Origin: Hoeflea algicola
GTDB lineage: Bacteria; Pseudomonadota; Alphaproteobacteria; Rhizobiales; Rhizobiaceae
Length of the DNA: 64,000 nucleotides
Direction of reading: 5' to 3'
Assembly (NCBI RefSeq): GCF_026619415.1
Contig: NZ_JAOVZR010000001.1
Span: 3,456,501 to 3,520,500, forward strand
Below, piece after piece: positions 17,807-27,239 of this stretch. How positions within the stretch are numbered: the first letter of the stretch is position 1; each line of letters begins with the position of its first letter. The position numbers were made by a program, and so were the translations under genes. The notes beneath the pieces are model-generated. The model saw only the letters and a list, made by a program, of their open reading frames with translations. It did no database searches and was not told where the DNA came from.

Positions 17807-18363
17807 CCGAGGGCAATGTTTTCTGTAATCTTGTGATGACAGTGACATCGCCTATGACGAAATTGAAGCCGCGATATCACCGCACCCTCAGGCCTGTCCG
17901 CAAGTGTCGTTGCCGGTCGTCTCGCGATTGTGCGGCATGCAGGTGAACGGGTGGAATGGTTGCCGCCGACGGGCAGTATTCCGCTCCTGCCAGGACGTCT
18001 GATTTTTCGATTGCATCAAAGCGGCCCGTTGCATTTGCTCAGCACCATTTTTTCAGGGTGTTTGCGCCGGTTTCCGACTGCATGACCCGGCCTGCAGGCC
18101 ACTGCCGCGCGTGCCCGAAAGGGCCGTGTGGTCAGTTTCGCGTAAGCTTCGCTAATTATCAACCTGCCGGTAATGCCGTTGCCTTGGGATAAGCCGATGC
18201 GGCAGTTGATCTGATGTGGTCGAATCACCTAAAAGCAAAAAGCGTGCCTGTGTCGGCAGTTGGGCGATTTTGGCCCTTTCAGCGCGCGCCAGTAATGAGC
18301 CGGTTGGGATCAAATCCGGCGCTGTGTATGCGTTTTTGAGTACAATATGGGAGTTTACTTGCC
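17807..18363. other. Intergenic region, 557 bases
   Basis: No credible gene. A 12-base perfect palindrome GGCCTGCAGGCC lies at 18089-18100. The promoter of the autotransporter gene should be near 18300-18350. Small open frames in this stretch show no protein-like pattern. Confidence 0.4.
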
Positions 18364-21300
18364 GTGGTACTCAAACGTATCGTTAATGCGAAGCTGTGTT
18401 TTATTGCAGTCGCCGTTTCTGCATCACCTGCAGTATCCGGCGAAATTTCTCTGAGCAATACTGCCGTGACCCGCTCGGTCGCCGTGGTTCCGGTCGATGG
18501 CGGCGTTCTGACATATCAAACGACGTCGCGTGCAACGGTAAACCTCGATAGTGCCCCTGCAGCCCCGGACATGTTGGCTACCAGCGACAATCTGGTTATC
18601 GACACCACCAACCTGATCGCTGGCGCGGCCTACTCGATTTCGTCAGGCGCGGCTGCGACCAGTGGCAATGGTCAGTGGGGCGCTGCGTTTTCGCTCACCG
18701 ATGCACATGGCATTGCCGGCTTCCTGTCAAACAGGCCAACGGCGGCCAACGCGGTCAATGGCGGCACCGCTTCGGCAAGCGCCACTGGCTCGGCGCCGAG
18801 CCTTTCGGCAGCGCAATATGACGGCAACAGCCAAATCAAGTTTCTGGTTGACGGTGTGCCCGCAGTCGATCTTTCCACATCGGTTTCCGACCAGCTGACG
18901 GTCACGGTTCCGGCCAATGCGCTTCCCACCAGCAACGGTTTTGTTGAGGCGCCCGGCACCGCAACCGGGGTTCACGTCTTTGGACCACCAGCCGGTGCCT
19001 CGGTTTTTGCTGCCGATGCCAATCTTTCCGCCATCCAGGCCGATGTGTCCGACACCGGTCCGGTGATGCTTCGAATTTCGCCCGGCACTGCTCCGGTTTC
19101 GGCCACAAGCCTGTTTGATGGTCGCGCCGCGATCGGCGCCTTCGCGCTGTCGACCGCAGAGGGTATCGACACGACAGTTGATTTTTCGGGCTCGTCCCTG
19201 TCGGTCACGACCAATGCAAGCAACGCCGGCGCGTTGCTGAGCCTTGGATCTTCCAACGCCGATGCGCTGACCTCGATCCTGATCGGTACCCACAACGCTG
19301 TGCTGCAAACGGCGGGGATCTCGTCGCCAGGCATGGTCGCCGGGCTGGTGGGCCGCAATACTGTGCGCCAACGAATGACGCTGGCCGGAGCCGGTGCCGC
19401 CGTCATTACCGGCGGCGCCAACAGCTGGGGCATCGTCAATTTTGCCTCAAGCCAGCTCGGTGATGCTGCCACTGATGTCGATCTGACCGGAAATGCGAGC
19501 CGTGTTACCACGGGTGGCGCCGGATCGGGCGGCGTCGTCGTCACAGCCGATGGCATCACCGCCGCTCGCGCGGGATTGGCGCTTGCAGGTGCTGATACGT
19601 CCGTTGCCACCGGCGGCGCCGATGCGCTCGGTGCCAGCGTGATAGCCCGGAGCCAAGGTGAGGGCGCTGCCGAGATTGACCTGTCCGGTGCCCGGGCATC
19701 GATCAGCACCGCTGGAGATCGTTCGACCGGGGTTCTGGTTTCTTCCTCGGGTGCTGCCGCCAGAGCCGCGATCAGTGTAACCGGTGCGGCCAGCGGAATT
19801 GAGACTGCAGGCCAGGACGCAACAGCCGTGGTGGCCCTGGCACATGGCCAGGACAGCGCCACCGCAGCACTGGATCTCTCGGGCGCCAGCAGCCGGGTCC
19901 GCACGTTTTCTACCAACGCTTCCGGATCGATGGTCACCGCTGATGCGCGCAACGCCACCACCACACTCTCGCTGTCGGGTGATGGCGCCAGCATCGAAAC
20001 CCGCGGTTTGGGCTCGGCAGGACATATCGGCAGCGCGCTCGGCGCTGCAGCGGCGGTATCCACCGCTGATTTGAGCGGCGCCGGATCGGCAATCCGCACC
20101 TATGGCGACAACTCGGTGGGTGTGGCGCTGATGGCAATCGCCACCGATCCGGACAGCGTGCAAGGCGTTGCGCTGGGCATTACCGGTCCCGGCAGCGCTA
20201 TCGAGACTTTCGGTGATAACTCGGTCGGCGCAAGCTTGCTTGGGGGAAGCGCCGGCCTGACAGTCGGCCCCGACGGACGGTTGGCGACGACCGGCGCGCT
20301 CTCGCATGCGGGTCTGTTCCTCGCCGATCAGGCCACAGTCGACATCAGCACCGGCGGGAGCGTTACGACCAATGCTGCGGATGCGTCCGGGCTGGTCTTC
20401 AGCAACCCGGCAAGCCGCAACAGGGTTGTCAACAACGGCCAGATAACGACCGGCGGGACCGGTATCGCCTCGGCGGGAACGCTCGTTCTGGCAAACACTG
20501 GCGCCATCAGGTCAGCTTCATCGGACGCGGTAAATCTGGCTTCTGGCCAAATCTTCAATTCCGGGCTTGTGACAGGTCTGCGTGGCATCGTCCGCGATGT
20601 GGCCGCCAGCGGTCCGGTCGTCATCGAAAACCGTGGCCCGGTTCGTGCCAACGCCGGACCTGGCGGCGTTGGCATCGAATTGGGTGGCGCCTACGACGAT
20701 GAGCTTGCGGTTTCTCCTACCGGTATCATCGAGGGGACGATTGAACTGGGTGGCGGCAACGATCGGTTCGTGGCGCTGCCGGGCACGAATCTGGATTTCT
20801 GGTTCGAAACAGCTCCGGAAACGGTGGAAGCGCGAAGCGGTGTGCAATTGCCCCGACCCGATCCGCGTCATGTTGTGATCACCGACCCCGCTCATTTGAC
20901 CAATGTTGCGGCCCAGTCCGGCCTGTTCGCCGCAAGAATGGCGGCGCGGCAATCCTCAGCCCTCGGCGTCGCCGCGCCGGCCGACCATTGTGGGGTAGAA
21001 ATCTCGGCGCAGGCCAGCGCCCGCTACAGCCGGACCGGCGACGCGGGTGACCGGGCGGAAACCACATCGCGTGGCAGCGGGCTGTTGGCCGGGGTTGACC
21101 CCGAAGCATGTGCGGACGGCGGGTTGACGTTTTTTGCGGGGCTCGTTGCCTTGAACAAGGAAGCCGGCGCGGGTTCGCAATCGCAGAACCAGACCCTGTT
21201 TGGCGGCGGCCGGTATTCCACCAGCACGGAAAGCGGCCTGGCCATCGATTTTCTCGGAGGCATCGGCGTCATGGCCGGTGACAGCACCAGGCGTGTTCTC

Positions 21301-21822
21301 AACAACCGGGTTGTTGGCGGGGTTGAGCATGCGGTCGGCGACTATACCGAGTGGCTCACATTCGCCTCGCTGATGATCTCACGGCCGATGCAGGCAGACA
21401 CTTTCGAGTACAGGCCCTTCATCCGCTCGGCGCTCGGTTATAGCGGCGGCTACCAGATGCAGGAATCCGGGATCACCAATCCGCTGCTGTTCGATCTGCG
21501 CAACAGCCTGGCCTACGAGGTGGATGCCGGCATCAGCGTGCATCTCGATCCCCGGGAAACCGACTTCGGCTCGGTTGGCTTTTCCTACTCGGCTGCACTC
21601 TCGGTTTCGGGATCTGACACTGCCGGCGCCGTGTTCATGAACGACGGCGCCAGTGCGGTATTCTCCAAAAACTCTGCCGAAGTAGGCGGCGTGATTGGGG
21701 CTGGTCTTGATATTAACTTCACCAATATTTCAGCCCGTCTGCAGATTGATTCACTGCTGGCCATCCGGCAACACGGAATCCAAGAATTCGAGATCACTTC
21801 CAAGTTTGCCTATAGTTTCTGA
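18364..21822 (+). CDS. Type V autotransporter with repetitive beta-helix passenger
   Basis: 1152 aa, GTG start. Residues 1-26 are a signal peptide. The passenger (~27-800) is Gly/Ala/Ser/Thr-rich with about eight imperfect ~35-residue units between ~340 and 630, each with a core like LSGAxAxIxTxGxxSxGV, typical of a beta-helix. Residues ~870-1152 form an autotransporter barrel of alternating strands ending in the C-terminal Phe required for outer-membrane insertion. The likely role is a surface-exposed or released adhesin. No protease or lipase active-site motif was noticed. Long open frames on the opposite strand are codon-bias shadows. Confidence 0.85.
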   Translation: MVLKRIVNAKLCFIAVAVSASPAVSGEISLSNTAVTRSVAVVPVDGGVLTYQTTSRATVNLDSAPAAPDMLATSDNLVIDTTNLIAGAAYSISSGAAATSGNGQWGAAFSLTDAHGIAGFLSNRPTAANAVNGGTASASATGSAPSLSAAQYDGNSQIKFLVDGVPAVDLSTSVSDQLTVTVPANALPTSNGFVEAPGTATGVHVFGPPAGASVFAADANLSAIQADVSDTGPVMLRISPGTAPVSATSLFDGRAAIGAFALSTAEGIDTTVDFSGSSLSVTTNASNAGALLSLGSSNADALTSILIGTHNAVLQTAGISSPGMVAGLVGRNTVRQRMTLAGAGAAVITGGANSWGIVNFASSQLGDAATDVDLTGNASRVTTGGAGSGGVVVTADGITAARAGLALAGADTSVATGGADALGASVIARSQGEGAAEIDLSGARASISTAGDRSTGVLVSSSGAAARAAISVTGAASGIETAGQDATAVVALAHGQDSATAALDLSGASSRVRTFSTNASGSMVTADARNATTTLSLSGDGASIETRGLGSAGHIGSALGAAAAVSTADLSGAGSAIRTYGDNSVGVALMAIATDPDSVQGVALGITGPGSAIETFGDNSVGASLLGGSAGLTVGPDGRLATTGALSHAGLFLADQATVDISTGGSVTTNAADASGLVFSNPASRNRVVNNGQITTGGTGIASAGTLVLANTGAIRSASSDAVNLASGQIFNSGLVTGLRGIVRDVAASGPVVIENRGPVRANAGPGGVGIELGGAYDDELAVSPTGIIEGTIELGGGNDRFVALPGTNLDFWFETAPETVEARSGVQLPRPDPRHVVITDPAHLTNVAAQSGLFAARMAARQSSALGVAAPADHCGVEISAQASARYSRTGDAGDRAETTSRGSGLLAGVDPEACADGGLTFFAGLVALNKEAGAGSQSQNQTLFGGGRYSTSTESGLAIDFLGGIGVMAGDSTRRVLNNRVVGGVEHAVGDYTEWLTFASLMISRPMQADTFEYRPFIRSALGYSGGYQMQESGITNPLLFDLRNSLAYEVDAGISVHLDPRETDFGSVGFSYSAALSVSGSDTAGAVFMNDGASAVFSKNSAEVGGVIGAGLDINFTNISARLQIDSLLAIRQHGIQEFEITSKFAYSF

Positions 21823-21863
21823 GACAAGGAATCTACCGCCGTTAACCACTCGCTAACCTTTGC

Positions 21864-21891
21864 TTGACATCGCGCTAAATTAGCATAACAT
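21864..21891 (+). promoter_or_regulatory. Sigma-70-like promoter of the small exported basic protein gene
   Basis: TTGACA at 21864-21869 and TAACAT at 21886-21891 with a 16-base spacer, about 30 bases before the start at 21922. The surrounding sequence is AT-rich against a GC-rich genome. Confidence 0.6.
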
Positions 21892-21921
21892 TAATAACGT
21901 GTTAAGCGTAAGGAGTTGGGT

Positions 21922-22323
21922 ATGTTCAGAGTAATAGCGGTCACGATTGGCGTTCTACTGTCAGTCGCTGTCGTCCAAGCAAGCGCAGCGACCAAATCTG
22001 TCAGGCATCCGACGATCACCATGAAGGCTGGCAATAGAGCCGGACTCCAAAACGTCTTCGCCTGGGATGCAAAATGCCGAACTGTCCGCGTCAGGGTGGC
22101 GGCACACAAGCCCAAAAAGGGCAAAGTATACCTTGTTAAATCAAAATTTGCTGTACCTGCAAGCCTGAGCCAGAAATGTGCCGGGCGGAAGGTCAGGGGA
22201 TACAAGGTTGTGTTCAAGGCGGACAAGAACGCCAAGGGAACGACGCTGGTTACGTACCAGGTAAGTTCCGGGAATGTGAAAAATACAACTTTCAAATTCC
22301 GTAGAACGCTCAAGATAAAATAG
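21922..22323 (+). CDS. Small exported basic protein, unknown function
   Basis: 133 aa. The start at 21922 is set by AAGGAG at 21910-21915. A signal peptide (residues 1-23, ending ASA-A) is followed by a Lys/Arg-rich mature domain with two cysteines, in AKCR and QKCAG, that may form a disulfide. The C-terminal half looks like an all-beta fold (FKLRRTLK-type strands). No family recognised. It follows the autotransporter but has its own promoter. Confidence 0.65.
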   Translation: MFRVIAVTIGVLLSVAVVQASAATKSVRHPTITMKAGNRAGLQNVFAWDAKCRTVRVRVAAHKPKKGKVYLVKSKFAVPASLSQKCAGRKVRGYKVVFKADKNAKGTTLVTYQVSSGNVKNTTFKFRRTLKIK

Positions 22324-22421
22324 AATATATCTGATTTAAGACTTCCAGTGCATGGTAATCTATCTGTTACCTTGGTGGATAGCTGTGTCCTGAAAGAAGA
22401 AGGAAGTGTTGACACTAAGTT

Positions 22422-22439
22422 CCCGAACATGAGTTCGGG
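22422..22439 (+). promoter_or_regulatory. 7-bp perfect hairpin/palindrome upstream of Gly/Ala-rich protein gene
   Basis: CCCGAAC (22422-22428), ATGA, then GTTCGGG (22433-22439). It ends 18 bases before the start codon at 22458 and follows a TTGACA at 22409-22414. It could be an operator or a 5' mRNA stem. The core CGAAC-N4-GTTCG resembles the Gram-positive LexA box, but alphaproteobacterial LexA uses a different direct-repeat site. Confidence 0.45.
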
Positions 22440-22457
22440 GTAATCAGGGAGAGTGAA

Positions 22458-23009
22458 ATGAAAATAAGAACAACTGCAATCACAATCAGTGCCTTGCTTC
22501 TGGGAGCAGGGATGGCCAGCGCACAAACCGTATCGCTCGGTGGTGGTGTTGGCGGCGGTCTCGCATTCGTTGCTGCTGGTGCCGGTGTTGCCGTCGCTGA
22601 CACGTCAAACCTGGCCACCGGTGCAGGCGCCGCGTCAACAGTTGGCGTACCGTCGTCGGCTGCAACAGCGACGTCCAACAACAACTCGCAGGCCGGTACC
22701 GCCGGTAACGCCGTTGCCGCGGCTGCCGGTGGTTCGGTCGGCCTCGGCTGGGGTAGCGCTGCAGGGACGGCCCGGTCGGGTGCTGTGGCCGGCGGTCTTT
22801 CCGGCGCTGGCAGCATTTCCGCCGGTAACGCCGCAGGCGTAGCCTCAGGCACGTCCACGGGTGTGGCAGGCGCTGCCAATACCGGTGGTGCAGGCACGTC
22901 GGTTGCCGGTGGTTCGGGTGGCGGCACAGCTTCGGCTGCCGCAGGTCCCGGCGGTGCAGCTGCTTCCGCTGGAGGCGGTATCGGCGGCGGAGCGGCCGCT
23001 ACCTACTAA
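22458..23009 (+). CDS. Exported Gly/Ala/Ser-rich low-complexity protein
   Basis: 183 aa. A signal peptide (residues 1-22, ending ASA) is followed by a mature part made almost wholly of Gly, Ala, Ser, Thr and Val, without Cys and nearly without charged residues. No enzyme motif. The composition resembles surface or matrix structural proteins. The start follows GGGAGAG. It lies in the same direction as the next Gly/Ser-rich gene, about 105 bases away. Function unknown. Confidence 0.6.
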   Translation: MKIRTTAITISALLLGAGMASAQTVSLGGGVGGGLAFVAAGAGVAVADTSNLATGAGAASTVGVPSSAATATSNNNSQAGTAGNAVAAAAGGSVGLGWGSAAGTARSGAVAGGLSGAGSISAGNAAGVASGTSTGVAGAANTGGAGTSVAGGSGGGTASAAAGPGGAAASAGGGIGGGAAATY

Positions 23010-23114
23010 ACAAGGTGCGCCTATCGAACTTCCGGTTGCCTCTCGAGGCGACCGGATACGATACAATCTTGTAGGGGCTGATCTTTCGAGCTTGGCCTTG
23101 GGAAGGAGTTCGAC

Positions 23115-23777
23115 ATGAGCAACAAATACCCACGATACGCAAAGATGATGGGTAAGAATGCCATGGCAGTATCCCTTGCGGCGTTCGCGATGTCGGTCAG
23201 CCTGGTTGTTCCTGAAATCCTGGTCGTCTCAGCTGCCCAGGCGGGGCCTACCTGCGGACGCTTAGGTCAGAGCCTGCGCACTGATTGCATATGGCTGCCG
23301 GGCGGGGAGTCCCATGGGACCTCCAATTCTGGCGGTGGTGCCAGCAGTGGTGGCGGCAGCGGTGGAGGCGGCGGCGGCAGCAGTGGCGGCGGTGGCGGCA
23401 GTGGCGGTGGTTCCGGTGGATCATCATCCGGTATTCCCGGCAGCAGCGTCAGCCTGTCCGGTTCGGTGTCGCTGAGCGGCAGTGTTTCGGCCGGTGGACG
23501 TTCCATCAGCGTCAACCGCTCGGTGTCTGTTGATGGCAAAGTCCATGTGGGCGCAACGACCGCGCCTAACGCTGCATCCGGCTTCGGCGCGGGATACGGC
23601 ATGAGTTCTGCAGGCTCGGTTGGTGATTCAACCGCATCCGGCAGCGGCGAGGGATCGGGTGACAGCATGAGCGAATCTGCTGACTCGGACTCGAGTGCTG
23701 AATCCAGCACCGGTGAAGGCGACGGCGGTTCGGTTGGTACCGGAGCCGGCGTTGGCACCAGTGGCAGCGTGGATTGA
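23115..23777 (+). CDS. Exported Gly/Ser-rich protein with acidic tail
   Basis: 220 aa. Residues 1-43 are a long signal peptide ending AQA. A short Cys pair (PTCGRLGQSLRTDCIW) follows, then a Gly/Ser-only linker (~75-110), an alternating VSLSGS/VSxGG beta-like region (~110-150), and a Ser/Asp/Glu-rich C-terminus. The two-Cys start and low-complexity body suggest a cell-surface protein. No family recognised. Confidence 0.6.
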   Translation: MSNKYPRYAKMMGKNAMAVSLAAFAMSVSLVVPEILVVSAAQAGPTCGRLGQSLRTDCIWLPGGESHGTSNSGGGASSGGGSGGGGGGSSGGGGGSGGGSGGSSSGIPGSSVSLSGSVSLSGSVSAGGRSISVNRSVSVDGKVHVGATTAPNAASGFGAGYGMSSAGSVGDSTASGSGEGSGDSMSESADSDSSAESSTGEGDGGSVGTGAGVGTSGSVD

Positions 23778-24311
23778 CAACGGCGCCCGGTGCATTACCG
23801 GGCTGCCATTCAACACGCTTTGAAGGCTGGAATCTGGCGCATAGAGATTACCGCCTGAATCTACCCATTTGTGCGCGACATGCTCAAGTGTAACCCATCC
23901 GGTAATGACGGCGGTGCCGCTGACCCGGATGGGCCACGGCATGTGGGTCGGCGGCGCCGGGAACCAGCGATGGCCCGCAGCACCGCGCATCCAAATGGAT
24001 GTGCAAAGGACGTCGCAGACGCATGAAATGATGAATCTGCGTTTTCGCTCAAATTAATCCATTTGAACGTGACCTACATTAAACCAGTAGGCCGATGGCC
24101 GCACCGCAAACGCGTCTTTCAGAGATCGTCCCGAGCCCCAATTAAAGCTGCAGTGCTCGCTTTGCGGGCAGCAATCGGCAAGTTTTTGATAACCAAGCGA
24201 TTCAAAATCCCGAGCCGGCGCGCTTCAACTGCGTGCAATTCGACCTCCTTTTACCTGATCTGAACAGTTTCTCTGCCAAAGCTCGGTTTCGGGAAAGGCA
24301 GGGATACAACC
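23778..24311. other. Intergenic region, 534 bases, with a hairpin after the Gly/Ser-rich gene
   Basis: A perfect 7-bp stem with a 5-base loop (GCCCGGT at 23785-23791, ACCGGGC at 23797-23803) starts eight bases after the stop codon. It has no T-tract, so it may be a factor-dependent terminator or a 3' stability hairpin. The remainder shows no gene. Confidence 0.45.
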
Positions 24312-25751
24312 ATGGATGCTATGAGCGACAACCGCCAAGTGCCGCTGTGCATAGATCTTGATGGAACACTGATCGCCACGGATACGCTCTGGGAAGGGTT
24401 GATTTCCGTGTTGCTCAGGCGTCCGTGGCTGATTTTCTCCGCCATCGCCTGGGCGATTGCCGGCAAGGCTGTGCTCAAGCGCCAGGTGGCTGCGCGCCTC
24501 GGGCATCAGGGCAGCGACTGGCCCTACCGTACCGAAGTCATCGAGCGGATCAATTTGGCTCGCAAGTCCGGCCAACCAGTCTGGCTGGTAACCGGGGCGG
24601 CCCAGTCCACCGCCACCGCGATCGCCGATCATTTGGGTCTGTTTGACCGCGTGCTGCATTCCACCGATCAGGAAAACCTGACCGCGCTTCGCAAGCGTGA
24701 CCGTTTGCTGGCGCTGTGCGGTGATGGCGGTTTTGATTATGTCGGCAACAGCCGTGATGACCTGGCCGTGTTCGACGCCGCCCGGCGCGCGATCATCGTC
24801 GCTCCGGATGCGGCAGCCAAACGCTGGGCTGCCCGGCACGAGTCCGAACTGCTGCCGCTGGCAAAAGTCTCGCCATTGGCGATCCTCAAGTCGATCCGCG
24901 TCCATCAATGGCTCAAGAACGTGTTGATCGCGGTGCCGGTGGTGCTCAATCATGAATTGGCCGATACCGGCCTGATCCTGGCAGCTGTCGCCGCCTTCTT
25001 CTCCTTCAGTTTCCTCGCCTCGGCGGTCTATATCGTCAACGACATTTCCGATCTTACCAATGACCGGCAGCATCCGCGCAAGCGCCTGCGGCCGCTGGCA
25101 AGCGGCGCCGTCTCGCTGCCGGTGATCAGCGTTTGCGCGGTGCTCCTGCTTTTGGCTTCGGTCGGGCTCGCAAGTCTGCTGCCGCCGCTGTTCTGGGCGG
25201 TCCTCGCCGTCTATGCGGCAATCACCACCACCTACACTTTCGTGCTCAAGCGCAAACTGCTGGTCGATGTTTTCACCTTGGCGGCGCTTTACACCGTGCG
25301 GATCATCGCCGGCGCCGCAGCAACCGGAACCGAATTGTCATTCTGGCTGCTGGCGTTCTCGATTTTCTTTTTCCTGAGCCTGGCGCTGGTCAAGCGTTTT
25401 GTCGAACTCGACGAACTTGCCGATGACGATGCTACCCAACTGATGGGGCGTTCCTATGTTGGCGGCGACAAGGACATGATTGCCCAGGCAGGGGTCGCCT
25501 CGGCGTTTTCGGCGGCGATGGTTCTGGCGCTCTATGTTGACAGCAAGGAAGTGGCCTCGATGTATGCGCAACCCTGGCTGCTGTGGCCTTTGTGCCCGCT
25601 GATCCTCTACATGCTGCTCAGGATCTGGATCCTCGCTCGCCGCTCGCAAATGCACGAAGATCCGGTGGTGTTCATCATGCGCGATTGGCGCAGCCAGCTG
25701 GCGACGTTATCGGGCGCGGCGCTGGTCATCCTCGCCACCGTGCAAGTCTGA
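24312..25751 (+). CDS. HAD-phosphatase / UbiA-type prenyltransferase fusion (DPPR synthase-like)
   Basis: 479 aa. Residues ~10-195 are a HAD-like domain starting with DLDGT at 15-19. Residues ~200-479 are a UbiA polyprenyl transferase with about eight membrane segments and the Mg-binding motif NDxxDxxxD near 242, followed by KRLRPLASG. UbiA members of this subgroup transfer phosphoribose to polyprenyl phosphate, and the HAD part may then remove phosphate. The next gene is a DprE1-like oxidase, so the pair probably makes a lipid-linked pentose donor. A second possible start is the ATG at 24321. Confidence 0.82.
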   Translation: MDAMSDNRQVPLCIDLDGTLIATDTLWEGLISVLLRRPWLIFSAIAWAIAGKAVLKRQVAARLGHQGSDWPYRTEVIERINLARKSGQPVWLVTGAAQSTATAIADHLGLFDRVLHSTDQENLTALRKRDRLLALCGDGGFDYVGNSRDDLAVFDAARRAIIVAPDAAAKRWAARHESELLPLAKVSPLAILKSIRVHQWLKNVLIAVPVVLNHELADTGLILAAVAAFFSFSFLASAVYIVNDISDLTNDRQHPRKRLRPLASGAVSLPVISVCAVLLLLASVGLASLLPPLFWAVLAVYAAITTTYTFVLKRKLLVDVFTLAALYTVRIIAGAAATGTELSFWLLAFSIFFFLSLALVKRFVELDELADDDATQLMGRSYVGGDKDMIAQAGVASAFSAAMVLALYVDSKEVASMYAQPWLLWPLCPLILYMLLRIWILARRSQMHEDPVVFIMRDWRSQLATLSGAALVILATVQV

Positions 25752-25769
25752 TCGCGCGATGGGATCGAA

Positions 25770-27116
25770 ATGAGCGCGCAGCACAACAGTTGGGGCCGGG
25801 TCACGCGGCGGCAACGCGGTACGGCCAGGCTCGAGGACCTTGCCGACAGTGCGGCTGATGGTCTGTTGCCGTTCGGCAATGGCCGCTCCTATGGCGACAG
25901 TTGCCACAATGATCGGGGCCGGTTGATCGCCATGCGTCCGGGCGCGGCCATTCGCGCGTTCGATCCCGAGACCGGTGTACTGACGGCGGATGCCGGCGTG
26001 CTGTTGTCGGATATTCTGGCGCTGGTCATGCCGCAGGGCTATTTTCTGGAAGTCACGCCGGGAACCGCGCAGGTGACGCTCGGCGGCGCCATCGCCAATG
26101 ATGTGCATGGCAAGAACCATCACCGCCGCGGCACATTCGGCCGCTCGGTGCTGTCCTTCACCCTGCTTTCAAGCGACGGTAGCCGCACGCTCTGCTCGAC
26201 TTCCGACAACCAGTCCTTGTTTGCCGCGACCATCGGCGGCATGGGGCTGACCGGCGTCATCGAGGCCGCCACAATCCGGCTGATGCCGGTGCCCTCGGCC
26301 AATGTCCGGCAGACCGCGTTTCGGTTTACCTCGATTGACGGCTATTTCGACGCGATCGACGAGATTGATGCGCGTCATGAATATTCTGTCGCCTGGATTG
26401 ACCAACTGGCGCGCGGCGGCAGTCTGGGACGCGGCGCGCTGATGGCCGGCGATCACGCCGAGCACGGTGGTCCGGCTCGTGCACCCTCCGCGCCGCGGCT
26501 GGCGGTGCCGTTTTCGCCGCCGGTCAATCTGCTCAACCGGCTGACGCTGAAAGCCTTCAACGCGCTCTATTACGCCCGCGCCCCGAAAACACCGGAGACA
26601 GTAATTGTCCCCTGGGCTTCCTATTTCCATCCGCTTGACGCGATTACCGGTTGGAACCAGCTTTACGGGCCGCGCGGTCTGTTCCAGCATCAGAGCGTCT
26701 ATCCCTTTGAGACCGGTCGTGAGACCACCATCGCGCTGATCGAATGTGCCCAGGCTCATGGTGCTGCTTCGTTCCTGACGGTGCTCAAGCGCTTTGGCGA
26801 TGTTCCATCCCCGGGGCTGCTCTCGTTTCCACGGCCGGGATTTACGCTGACACTTGATTTCGCCAACAGCGGCGAACGCACGCTGAAAATGCTCAATGCG
26901 CTTGATGCGATCGTGTTGAAAGCGGGCGGGGCGCTCAATCCCTACAAGGATCAGCGTATGGGGCCGGAAATGTTTGCCGCCTCGTTTCCGAACTGGCGGG
27001 AACTGGAAGCCATGCGTGATCCGGCCCTGATGTCTGACCTGTGGCGCCGCACCGCGATGGTGCTGGACCGCGATCAGCCGGCAACCAGAAGCATGTCCAC
27101 GGCCGCCCGGCTCTGA
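25770..27116 (+). CDS. FAD-binding oxidoreductase, DprE1-like
   Basis: 448 aa. A vanillyl-alcohol-oxidase-type FAD domain covers residues ~15-190, with FGNGRSYGD at 36-44, the glycine-rich GGAIANDVHGKNHH near 110, and GGMGLTGVI. The C-terminal substrate domain ends with a Lys-Asp-x-Arg motif (YKDQRM), as in decaprenylphosphoryl-ribose oxidase. The likely reaction is oxidation of the 2'-hydroxyl of polyprenylphosphoryl ribose, the first half of epimerisation to arabinose. It lies 18 bases after the UbiA-type gene. No DprE2 reductase gene is adjacent. Confidence 0.82.
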   Translation: MSAQHNSWGRVTRRQRGTARLEDLADSAADGLLPFGNGRSYGDSCHNDRGRLIAMRPGAAIRAFDPETGVLTADAGVLLSDILALVMPQGYFLEVTPGTAQVTLGGAIANDVHGKNHHRRGTFGRSVLSFTLLSSDGSRTLCSTSDNQSLFAATIGGMGLTGVIEAATIRLMPVPSANVRQTAFRFTSIDGYFDAIDEIDARHEYSVAWIDQLARGGSLGRGALMAGDHAEHGGPARAPSAPRLAVPFSPPVNLLNRLTLKAFNALYYARAPKTPETVIVPWASYFHPLDAITGWNQLYGPRGLFQHQSVYPFETGRETTIALIECAQAHGAASFLTVLKRFGDVPSPGLLSFPRPGFTLTLDFANSGERTLKMLNALDAIVLKAGGALNPYKDQRMGPEMFAASFPNWRELEAMRDPALMSDLWRRTAMVLDRDQPATRSMSTAARL

Positions 27117-27239
27117 GCCAAGGTGTGGACGCTCGCCATCAGGCTTGCAACCCTCACCGCCGCTCAGTATCTGAAGGGTGACAAAGGCCCGATGCCGGAA
27201 CTGGCGTGGGCGCAGGAGCGAACCAAAGGTCTGCCAATC

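Noticed and set aside
17956..18192. 78-codon open frame in the EAL-autotransporter gap
   Set aside because: No ribosome-binding site, no protein-like pattern.
18727..20307. Several minus-strand open frames of 200-375 codons
   Set aside because: Antisense to the repetitive autotransporter passenger; the repeats of the sense strand create the long frames.
23285..23533. Trp/Arg-rich 82-codon frame
   Set aside because: Out-of-frame reading of the Gly/Ser repeat of the exported protein gene.
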